Positions 57,373 to 64,000 of a DNA stretch of 64,000 nt are shown here, piece by piece. Origin of the DNA: Streptomyces sp. CBMA291 (lineage in GTDB: Bacteria > Actinomycetota > Actinomycetes > Streptomycetales > Streptomycetaceae); NCBI RefSeq assembly GCF_014596525.1, contig NZ_MSJP01000022.1, positions 148,550 to 212,549 on the forward strand. Reading direction: 5' to 3'. Positions within the stretch are counted from its first letter, which is position 1. Every line of letters starts with the position of its first letter. The position numbers and the translations under genes are program-made. The notes under the pieces are model-generated. The model was not told the origin of the DNA. It made no database searches and saw nothing but the letters and a program-made list of their open reading frames with translations.

Positions 57373-58773
57373 ATGCCAACCCTGACCACCCCTCCCGGCG
57401 GCCTCGCCGCTCCGGCCGCTCCCCCGGCCATCGACGGCCGCACCCGGCTCATCCTCGTCGTGCTGTGCGCCGCCCAGTTCATGGTGTCGCTCGACTTCTC
57501 CGTACTGAACGTGGCCCTGCCCGTCCTCGGCTCCGACCTCGGTTTCGGGCAGTCCTCCCTCCAGTGGGCCATCACCGCCTTCGCCCTGCCCTCCGGCGGC
57601 TTCCTGCTCCTCTTCGGACGCGTCGGCGACCTCTACGGACGCAAGAGGCTGTTCCTCTCCGGGCTCGCGCTCTTCGGCGCCGCCTCGCTGCTCGCCACCC
57701 TCGCCTGGAGCCCGGCCGTCTTCCTCGCCGCCCGCGCCCTCCAGGGCATCGGCGCCGCCGCGATCGTGCCCACCGGCATGTCCCTGCTGACCACGACCTT
57801 CCCCGAGGGCCCGCTGCGCGACCGGGCGCTCGGCATCTCCGGCACCCTGCTCTCCCTCGGCTTCACCGTCGGCATGGTCCTCGGCGGCGTCATGACCGAC
57901 ACCCTCGGCTGGCGCTCCACCATGGGCCTGCTCACCCTCTTCAGCGTCATCGTGCTGCCGCTGGCCCCCGGTCTGCTCCCCGAGTCCCGCACCCCCGACC
58001 GGCCCCGGCTCGACGTGCCCGGCGCGCTGACCGTGACCGGCGGACTGCTCGCCCTGATCTACGCCCTGTCGACGGCCGCCGAGCGCGGCTTCGGCGGTAC
58101 GGACGTCCTGGTCACCCTGGTGGCGGGCATACTCCTCCTCGCCCTCTTCGTGCGGGTCGAGTCCCGCGCGGCGGCCCCGCTGGTCTCGCTGCCGATGCTC
58201 CGGCGCGGCACGGTCGCCTTCGGCAACCTGGGCGGTCTGATCACCTTCTCGATGATGTCGACGATCGTCTTCGTCCTCACCCTGTACCTCCAGGAGACCC
58301 TGGGCCTCTCCGCCTTCGCGACCGGTCTGGTCTTCGGCGTGCAGGGCGTGGCGTCGGTGGCCGCCGGAATGCTGGCGCCCCGGGCCGTCGGCCGGTTCGG
58401 CGCCCGTCGCGTCCTCGTCGGCTCGCTCCTGCTCCAGGCCGTCATGACCGCCGCGCTGCTGGGGGTCGGCGAGGACTCGGGCGTGATGCTTGCGACCGTC
58501 GCCGTCTCGCTGGCCTCGGCGGGTCACCTCGGCTCGATCGTCTCGTACGGACTGACCGTCACCTCCGGCGTCCCCAACGAGGAGCAGGGTCTGGCCACCG
58601 GTCTGGTGACCACCACCCAGCAGGTCGGCCTCACCGTCGGCGTCCCGCTGCTCGGCGTCCTCGCCACCACCGGCGGAAACCTCTACGAGGGCGTCCGCAC
58701 CGTCTTCGTCCTGGACGCGGCGATCCTGTTCGGCGCCGCGCTCCTGGTGGGGCTCGGACTGCGGCGCCGGTGA
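57373..58773 (+). CDS. MFS exporter (DHA2-like)
   Basis: 466-residue transporter of about 12-14 helices. First helix [20 protein letters not shown], motif [15 protein letters not shown] (about residue 78), motif C-like [18 protein letters not shown] (about 160). The second half shows [20 protein letters not shown]. Exports an unknown small molecule. Paired with the divergent XRE regulator, which is its probable repressor. ATG at 57373 with GAAGGTGGGG upstream. Confidence 0.92.
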   Translation: MPTLTTPPGGLAAPAAPPAIDGRTRLILVVLCAAQFMVSLDFSVLNVALPVLGSDLGFGQSSLQWAITAFALPSGGFLLLFGRVGDLYGRKRLFLSGLALFGAASLLATLAWSPAVFLAARALQGIGAAAIVPTGMSLLTTTFPEGPLRDRALGISGTLLSLGFTVGMVLGGVMTDTLGWRSTMGLLTLFSVIVLPLAPGLLPESRTPDRPRLDVPGALTVTGGLLALIYALSTAAERGFGGTDVLVTLVAGILLLALFVRVESRAAAPLVSLPMLRRGTVAFGNLGGLITFSMMSTIVFVLTLYLQETLGLSAFATGLVFGVQGVASVAAGMLAPRAVGRFGARRVLVGSLLLQAVMTAALLGVGEDSGVMLATVAVSLASAGHLGSIVSYGLTVTSGVPNEEQGLATGLVTTTQQVGLTVGVPLLGVLATTGGNLYEGVRTVFVLDAAILFGAALLVGLGLRRR

Positions 58774-58774
58774 C

Positions 58775-59128
58775 TCAGGGGTGGTCGAGGCGGAGCCGTA
58801 CCGCCTTGGGGAGACCCGCGACCACCAGGTCGTACGAGTCCTCGACGAGCTCCCGGACCAGCCGGTCCGGGAGCTCTCCCACGCTCACCGTGTTCCAGTG
58901 CCGCTTGTTCATGTGATAGCCGGGGGCGATGCCCGGGTGCTCCTCGCGGAGCCGCAGCGCGTCGTCCGGATCGCACTTGAGGTTGACCCGCAGCGGCTCG
59001 GCGTCGAGCGACGAGAGCGCGAACATCTTCCCGGCGACCTTGAAGACGGAGGACTCGGGACCGAAGGGGAACTCCTCCGTCGCGTCGTTGAAGTCCAGGC
59101 AGAAGGCGCGCAGCTCGTCGGGGGTCAC
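58775..59128 (-). CDS. MmcQ/YjbR-family protein
   Basis: 117-residue small protein of the CyaY-like YjbR fold. Typical strands are [49 protein letters not shown] and [12 protein letters not shown]. Proteins of this group bind DNA non-specifically or have unknown roles. The GTG start overlaps the upstream CorC-like stop by four bases, so it is translated with that gene. Confidence 0.88.
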   Translation of the reverse strand: MTPDELRAFCLDFNDATEEFPFGPESSVFKVAGKMFALSSLDAEPLRVNLKCDPDDALRLREEHPGIAPGYHMNKRHWNTVSVGELPDRLVRELVEDSYDLVVAGLPKAVRLRLDHP

Positions 59129-60420
59129 TTCGGGTTCTCCTCCTGGTCCAGCGGTTCCACGAGCACCGTGACGATCTTGTTCCGGCGGCCGGCCGGGGAC
59201 TCGGCCGTCAGCCGCAGCGACCGCCCGTCCGGCAGCTCCACGACCGCCTTCGCGCCCGCGATCGGGACCCGCCCGAGCGCCTTGGCGAGCAGACCGCCGA
59301 CGGTCTCCACGTCCTCGTCGTCGTACTCGTCGGGCCCCAGACCGTACAGCTCGCCCAGGTCGCCGATGTCGAGCCGGGCGGTCACCCGGTGCCGTCCCCC
59401 GCCGAGGTCCGTGACCGGCGGCAGCTCCCGGTCGTACTCGTCGGTGATCTCCCCGACGATCTCCTCCAGGATGTCCTCGATGGTGACGATGCCGGCCGTG
59501 CCGCCGTACTCGTCGACGACGACGGCGACATGGGTGCGCTCCTGCTGCATCTCGCGCAGCAGGTCACCGGCGTTCTTGGTGTCGGGCACGAAGGCCGCGG
59601 CCCGCATCGCCGTCGACACCAGGTCCGACTCGGACTCCCGGTTGACGTGCGTCTTGCGGACCAGGTCCTTCAGATAGACGATGCCGACGATGTCGTCCTC
59701 GTTCTCCCCGGTGACCGGGATGCGCGAGAAGCCGGAGCGCAGCGCGAGGGTGAGGGCCTGGCGGATCGTCTTGTACCGCTCGATGCAGACCAGATCGGTC
59801 CTGGGCACCATCACCTCGCGCACCAGGGTGTCGCCCAGCTCGAAGACGGAGTGCACCATACGGCGCTCCTCGTCCTCGATCAGCGACTCCCGCTCCGCGA
59901 GGTCCACCAGGGCCCGCAGCTCCGCCTCGGAGGCGAAGGGGCCCTTGCGGAAGCCCTTGCCGGGGGTGAGCGCGTTGCCGATGAGGATCAGCAGCTGCGG
60001 GATCGGGCCCATGACCCGGGCCAGCGGCAGCAGGACGTACGCGGCGGCGGTGGCCGTGTTCAGCGGGTGCTGGCGGCCGATCGTCCGGGGCGAGACGCCG
60101 ACGGCCACATAGGAGACCAGGACCATCACGCCGATCGCGACGAGCAGCGCCTCCCAGGTCTCGGGAAGGGCTTCGAGGCAGGCGTACGTGACGAGGACCC
60201 CGGCCGCCATCTCGCAGGCGACGCGGACCAGCAGCGCCACGTTGAGGTAGCGGGTGGGGTCCGAGGTCACCTGGGCGAGCCGCTCGGCCCCGCGCCGCCC
60301 GGACCGTACGGCCTCGGCCGCGCGGAAACCGGAGACGCGGGCGAGACCCGCCTCGGCGCAGGCGGCCAGCCAGGCCACCACGACCAGGGCGACCGCGCCG
60401 AGGATCAGCGAGACGCTCAT
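59125..60420 (-). CDS. CNNM/CorC-family membrane protein with CBS pair
   Basis: 431-residue protein: an N-terminal DUF21 domain of four helices ([20 protein letters not shown] ...; conserved Pro/Thr turn [10 protein letters not shown]), a CBS pair (about 200-320; [40 protein letters not shown]), and a CorC_HlyC C-terminal domain. Linked in other bacteria to magnesium/cobalt transport and stress. Long called hemolysin C, which is misleading. It starts 5 bp after ybeY and overlaps the YjbR gene. Confidence 0.92.
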   Translation of the reverse strand: MSVSLILGAVALVVVAWLAACAEAGLARVSGFRAAEAVRSGRRGAERLAQVTSDPTRYLNVALLVRVACEMAAGVLVTYACLEALPETWEALLVAIGVMVLVSYVAVGVSPRTIGRQHPLNTATAAAYVLLPLARVMGPIPQLLILIGNALTPGKGFRKGPFASEAELRALVDLAERESLIEDEERRMVHSVFELGDTLVREVMVPRTDLVCIERYKTIRQALTLALRSGFSRIPVTGENEDDIVGIVYLKDLVRKTHVNRESESDLVSTAMRAAAFVPDTKNAGDLLREMQQERTHVAVVVDEYGGTAGIVTIEDILEEIVGEITDEYDRELPPVTDLGGGRHRVTARLDIGDLGELYGLGPDEYDDEDVETVGGLLAKALGRVPIAGAKAVVELPDGRSLRLTAESPAGRRNKIVTVLVEPLDQEENPK

Positions 60421-60424
60421 CGGG

Positions 60425-60922
60425 TCAGGAGACGGTCGGCGCGGGGGACGGGCCGGTGAGGCCCTTCTCCGCGCGCCAGCCGTCGACGATCGCCGCCTGG
60501 AGGCCGAACATCTCGGCCTTCTCGTCGGGCTCCTCGTGGTCGTACCCGAGGAGGTGCAGCACGCCGTGGACGGTGAGCAGCTGGAGCTCCTCGTCCATGG
60601 AGTGCTCCGTCGGCGCGTCCTTGCCCTGCTGGGTGGCGACCTCGGGGCAGAGCACGATGTCGCCGAGGAGGCCCTGCGGGGGCTCCTCGTCGTCCTTCAC
60701 CGGCGGACGCAGCTCGTCCATCGGGAAGGACATGACGTCCGTCGGTCCGGGCAGGTCCATCCACTGGATGTGGAGCTGCTCCATGGCCTCCGCGTCCACC
60801 ACGATCACCGAGAGTTCGGAGAGCGGGTGGATGCGCATCCGGGCCAGTGCGTAGCGGGCGATGTCGAGGATCGCCTGCTCGTCGACCTCGGTTCCGGACT
60901 CGTTGTTGACGTCGATCGACAT
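60425..60922 (-). CDS. ybeY: Endoribonuclease YbeY
   Basis: 165-residue zinc RNase for 16S rRNA 3' maturation and ribosome quality control. The three zinc histidines are in [16 protein letters not shown] (HxxxHxxxxxH, about residue 119); [14 protein letters not shown] precedes it. It lies 12 bp after phoH and 5 bp before the CorC-like gene, the classic phoH-ybeY-corC operon that serves with era in ribosome maturation. Confidence 0.96.
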   Translation of the reverse strand: MSIDVNNESGTEVDEQAILDIARYALARMRIHPLSELSVIVVDAEAMEQLHIQWMDLPGPTDVMSFPMDELRPPVKDDEEPPQGLLGDIVLCPEVATQQGKDAPTEHSMDEELQLLTVHGVLHLLGYDHEEPDEKAEMFGLQAAIVDGWRAEKGLTGPSPAPTVS

Positions 60923-60934
60923 GGTGCTCGTGTA

Positions 60935-61969
60935 CTACTTCCCGTTGCGGCTGTCGTACTGCTCGTACGCGTCGACGATACGGCCGACGAGCCGGTGCCG
61001 GACGACATCCTGCGACGTGAGCGACGAGAAGGCGACGTCCGGAACCCCTTCCAGGATGTCGCGGACCTGCCGCAGTCCGCTCTTCGTCCCGTTCGGCAGG
61101 TCGACCTGGGTGATGTCACCGGTGATGACGATCTTGGAGTCGAAACCGAGGCGGGTGAGGAACATCTTCATCTGCTCGGAGCTCGTGTTCTGGGCTTCGT
61201 CGAGGATGATGAAGGCGTCGTTGAGGGTGCGACCCCTCATGTACGCCAGCGGCGCCACCTCGATCGTCCCGCTCGCCATCAGCTTGGGGATGGAGTCGGG
61301 GTCGATCATGTCGTGGAGCGCGTCGTACAGGGGGCGCAGGTACGGGTCGATCTTCTCGTAGAGGGTGCCGGGGAGGAAGCCGAGGCGTTCGCCCGCTTCC
61401 ACGGCGGGGCGGGTCAGGATGATGCGGCTGACCTGCTTGGACTGGAGCGCCTGGACCGCCTTGGCCATGGCCAGGTAGGTCTTTCCGGTGCCGGCGGGGC
61501 CGATGCCGAAGACGATCGTGTGCTTGTCGATGGCGTCGACGTAGCGCTTCTGGTTGAGCGTCTTGGGGCGGATCGTGCGGCCCCGGTTGGAGAGGATGTT
61601 CTGGGTGAGCACCTCGGCGGGGGTCTCCCCGCCGTCACCCGATCCGTTCTCGTTCGCTCTGAGCATGCCGATCGAGCGTTCCACCGCGTCCTCCGTCATC
61701 GGCTGTCCGGTGCGGAGCACCAGCATCATCTCGTCGAACAGGCGCTGGACCAGGGCGACTTCCGCCGCTTCGCCGACCGCGCTGACCTGGTTGCCCCGGA
61801 CGTGGATGTCGACCCGGGGGAAGGAGCGTTCGATCACGCGGAGCAGTGCGTCACCGGAGCCGAGGAGGCTCACCATCGGATGCTTGGCGGGGACGGTGAA
61901 GTGGGCGCGGGCCTGTCCGGGCGTCCCGTCCTGGGGCGATCCGTCGTGGGCTGTGGGTGTCTGAGTCAT
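60935..61969 (-). CDS. phoH: PhoH-family ATPase
   Basis: 344-residue RNA-linked P-loop ATPase. A KH-like N-terminal stretch (IHVRGNQVSAVGEAAEVAL, about residue 48), Walker A GIGPAGTGKTYLAMAKAV (about 155) and Walker B AFIILDEAQNTSSEQMKMFL, then ITGDITQVDLPNGTKSGL. First gene of the phoH-ybeY-corC-yjbR run. The ATG at 61969 (MTQTPTAHDG) has no strong ribosome site; eight further codons upstream are open. Confidence 0.95.
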   Translation of the reverse strand: MTQTPTAHDGSPQDGTPGQARAHFTVPAKHPMVSLLGSGDALLRVIERSFPRVDIHVRGNQVSAVGEAAEVALVQRLFDEMMLVLRTGQPMTEDAVERSIGMLRANENGSGDGGETPAEVLTQNILSNRGRTIRPKTLNQKRYVDAIDKHTIVFGIGPAGTGKTYLAMAKAVQALQSKQVSRIILTRPAVEAGERLGFLPGTLYEKIDPYLRPLYDALHDMIDPDSIPKLMASGTIEVAPLAYMRGRTLNDAFIILDEAQNTSSEQMKMFLTRLGFDSKIVITGDITQVDLPNGTKSGLRQVRDILEGVPDVAFSSLTSQDVVRHRLVGRIVDAYEQYDSRNGK

Positions 61970-62144
61970 GGGCCGGCACAGTGGCCTGCGCATACCTCCC
62001 GTGCAGGGTTGTCGCCGCTCGACAACCTCTGGCCACCAAGCCTACGACTTGGGGGCCGGGAGCCCGTAGTGGTTTACGGGTTTAGCGGTCGAGCGGATTT
62101 CCGGCTCGGGCGATCGTCGGATGAACCCATGGGACCGGTGCCTG

Positions 62145-63260
62145 TCAGGCCGGGGCGGCGCGGAAGCCGATGGTGGGGACGGCCCTGCGCGGCGGCCAGG
62201 CGCGGGCCGGGGCGGGGAGGAGCCGTTCCAGGAAGGCGTAGCGGGCGCGCAGCAGCTCGGGGTCCTGTCCGGTGTGCCCCTGGGCGTACTGCCACCAGGC
62301 GGCGATCTCGTCCCAGGTGGGGGCGGAGAGCGAGCCGCCGAACTCCTGGACGGAGAGGGCCGCGGTGAGCCCGGCGAAGGCGAGCCGGTCGGCCAGCGGC
62401 CAGTCGGCGAGGGTGCCGGTGACGAATCCGGCGACGAAGACGTCCCCCGCGCCGGTCGGGTCGAGGGCGGAGACCTGGATGGCGGGGACCTCGGCGGTCT
62501 CGCCGGTGCCGCCGTCGACGGCGTAGGCGCCTTCGGAGCCGAGGGTGACGACGGCGTAGCGGACCTTGTCGGCGAGGGCGCGGGCGGCCGCCCGGGGGCA
62601 GTCGGTGCGGGTGTAGCGCATGGCCTCGGCCGCGTTGGGCAGGAAGGCCTCGCAGTGTTCGAGGTCGGTGAGGCCCTTGAGGTCCCAGTGGCCGGTGTCG
62701 TCCCAGCCGACGTCGGCGAAGACCTTGGCGCCGTTCCGGGCGGCCCGTGCGACCCATTCCTCGGGGCGACCGGGGACCAGGGAGGCGACGGCGGCGCGGG
62801 CGCGCGGCGGGTGGACGGGCACGCCGTCCGGGTCGGGGGCCTCGTGGCCGTGGGAGACCATCGTCCGCTCGCCCTCGTAGGCCATGGAGACGGTGACCGG
62901 GGAGTGCCAGCCGGGGACCGTGCGGGAGAGGGCGAGGTCGATGCCCTCGCCCTGTTCGAGGGCGTCCCAGCAGTACTCGCCGTAGTGGTCGTCGCCGAAG
63001 GCGGCGGCGAGGGAGGTGTGGAGGCCGAGGCGGGCGAGGGCGGTGGCCATGTTGGCGACGCCGCCGGGGCTCGATCCCATGCCCCGGGCCCAGGACTCGG
63101 TGCCCCGGACGGGGGCGCTGTCGAGGCCGGTGAAGATGATGTCGAGGAAGACGGTGCCGGTCAGGAAGACGTCACAGGAGGGGTCGGTGGGCTCGCGCAG
63201 GCACCCCAGCGGGTCGACCTCGGACTCGTGTCGCTGCTGCTCTCCCCTGGCTGTGGTCAC
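62145..63260 (-). CDS. PfkB-family carbohydrate kinase
   Basis: 371-residue ribokinase-like enzyme that phosphorylates a sugar or nucleoside. The N-terminal glycine motif SSPGGVANMATALARLG (about residue 63) and the C-terminal catalytic DPTGAGDVFVAGFVTGTL with the catalytic Asp are clear. The N-terminus carries about 30 extra residues before the fold, with one Cys. Substrate unknown. GTG at 63260 has GGGAG upstream. Divergent from an MFS gene; a Crp-like site lies between. Confidence 0.9.
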   Translation of the reverse strand: MTTARGEQQRHESEVDPLGCLREPTDPSCDVFLTGTVFLDIIFTGLDSAPVRGTESWARGMGSSPGGVANMATALARLGLHTSLAAAFGDDHYGEYCWDALEQGEGIDLALSRTVPGWHSPVTVSMAYEGERTMVSHGHEAPDPDGVPVHPPRARAAVASLVPGRPEEWVARAARNGAKVFADVGWDDTGHWDLKGLTDLEHCEAFLPNAAEAMRYTRTDCPRAAARALADKVRYAVVTLGSEGAYAVDGGTGETAEVPAIQVSALDPTGAGDVFVAGFVTGTLADWPLADRLAFAGLTAALSVQEFGGSLSAPTWDEIAAWWQYAQGHTGQDPELLRARYAFLERLLPAPARAWPPRRAVPTIGFRAAPA

Positions 63261-63396
63261 GGCGGACTCCCGGTCGTGGTGCGGCGGATCGGCACCGTGG
63301 TGCCGATCCGGACAGTGTGCCCGATAGGGCTGGAGAGACGGGGGTGACACCGCAGGAACGTCACGGCGTACCCCGACGAACCCGACCCAAACTATT

Positions 63397-63412
63397 GGTG
63401 ACCCACATCACA
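63397..63412. promoter_or_regulatory. Crp-like site between PfkB kinase and MFS genes
   Basis: GGTGACCCACATCACA reads TGTGATGTGGGTCACC on the minus strand: TGTGA-n6-TCACc, nine of ten consensus bases of a Crp/FNR-family site. It lies 137 bp from the kinase start and 118 bp from the MFS start. Confidence 0.55.
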
Positions 63413-63529
63413 GGTCGAATCGGGGGGAACCGTCTTCTCCGCTTGCTCGGATGCTTGATACACATGGTGCCGCGAGCCCGTGGATGACCGGGCCCCGTCT
63501 CATTTCCCTGTTCAGTTCCTGGAACGCCC

Positions 63530-64000
63530 ATGTCGTCGCGCCCGCGCGTCCCGGGGGCCCTCGTCGCCCTCGTCGCCCTCTTCACCGCCGGCTATCTCGC
63601 CCCGTATCTGCTGCCGACCGTCGTCGGACGGCTCTCCGCCGGGCTCGGCCTCACTCCCGCGCAAGCGGGCCTGGTCGGCTCGGTGCTCCTCCTCGGCTCC
63701 TCGTCCGCCGGCTTCACGCTCGCCGCGCGCGGGGAGCGGATCGCCCCGCGCCGGGCGGCCCGCGCGGGCCTCCTCGCGATGACGGTCGGTTACTCCGCCG
63801 CCGCCGCGACCGGCCTCGTGCCGCTGGTGATCGCGGGCTCGGTCCTCGGCGGGATCGGCTCCGGCACCGCGACGGCGGTGGCCGCCGCCGGGATCGCCGG
63901 GCAGCGCGACCCGCACCGCGCGGCCTCGGCCGGGCTGCTCACCGTCTCCGCCACGGCCGGGGCCCTCTATCTGACCCTGCCGCACCTGGCGGGCGGCCAC
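63530..64000 (+). CDS. MFS transporter, truncated by the window edge
   Basis: The reading frame from ATG 63530 is open to the last base (157 codons). It begins MSSRPRVPGALVALVALFTA and shows four to five hydrophobic helices with the MFS-like GSVLLLGSSSAGFTLAARGE and GIGSGTATAVAAAGIAGQ. The rest lies outside the window, so subfamily and substrate cannot be told. No strong ribosome site. Confidence 0.8.
   Translation, partial: MSSRPRVPGALVALVALFTAGYLAPYLLPTVVGRLSAGLGLTPAQAGLVGSVLLLGSSSAGFTLAARGERIAPRRAARAGLLAMTVGYSAAAATGLVPLVIAGSVLGGIGSGTATAVAAAGIAGQRDPHRAASAGLLTVSATAGALYLTLPHLAGGH

Overview
The window looks like chromosomal DNA from a Streptomyces or a very close relative. It is very GC-rich with strong third-position G/C, many GTG starts and good aggagg ribosome sites. 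From memory, the gene order dgt / dnaG / sigma ... nirBD ... ppdK / dusB ... glyS / znuACB-zur / uppS-recO ... leuA ... era ... ybeY / phoH follows the S. coelicolor core chromosome around SCO2460-SCO2540. No rRNA, tRNA, transposase, prophage gene or CRISPR array is visible.

Layout. 0-5.4 kb: a divergent FGGY sugar kinase and a heterodimeric ABC exporter. 5.5-8.4 kb: a large secreted protein with five DUF11-like repeats. 8.7-14.6 kb, minus strand: an HrdA-like sigma factor, DNA primase, an FAD oxidoreductase and dGTPase. 14.9-21.3 kb: an aquaporin-like channel, a SanA/YdcF protein, a flavin reductase with a SoxR-type operator, a class IV aminotransferase, an exported protein next to a class F sortase, and a TSUP exporter. 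21.5-29 kb: a ferric-reductase-like flavohaem protein, assimilatory nitrite reductase nirBD behind a GlnR-type box, a truncated haemoglobin and a Tat-exported PhoX-like protein. 29-38.7 kb: an ArsR regulator, pyruvate phosphate dikinase, tRNA-dihydrouridine synthase, a drug exporter and glycyl-tRNA synthetase. 38.8-45.3 kb: the zinc-uptake operon with its Zur repressor, recO-uppS, and an FprA-type ferredoxin reductase behind an iron box. 45.4-51.4 kb: a TerB-like protein, a LAxTG surface protein, leuA with a leader-peptide attenuator, and an intracellular M4 protease with an emfourin-type inhibitor. 51.4-62 kb: the ancient era ... phoH block, interrupted by a WxL-type surface-protein locus and by an MFS/regulator pair. 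62-64 kb: a PfkB sugar kinase and a truncated MFS gene at the right edge, with a Crp-like site between them.

The backbone genes are DNA replication, translation and central metabolism genes. The same minus-strand order (phoH, ybeY, CorC-like, era, recO, uppS, zur, glyS, dgt, dnaG) is known from Mycobacterium, so the surface proteins, exporters and redox genes between them look like lineage-specific insertions. Metal and nitrogen control is unusually readable from DNA: Zur (znuA), IdeR/DmdR (fprA), GlnR (nirB), SoxR (flavin reductase) and Crp (PfkB/MFS).

The most interesting accessory system is at 52.4-55.7 kb. It holds a DUF916-like WxL-binding membrane protein, a WxL-motif secreted protein, and a small secreted protein that resembles the latter's first domain. 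The two secreted genes share a CTGATGGxCCATCAG-type palindrome upstream. A further copy lies upstream of the exported protein that pairs with the sortase at 19.1 kb.
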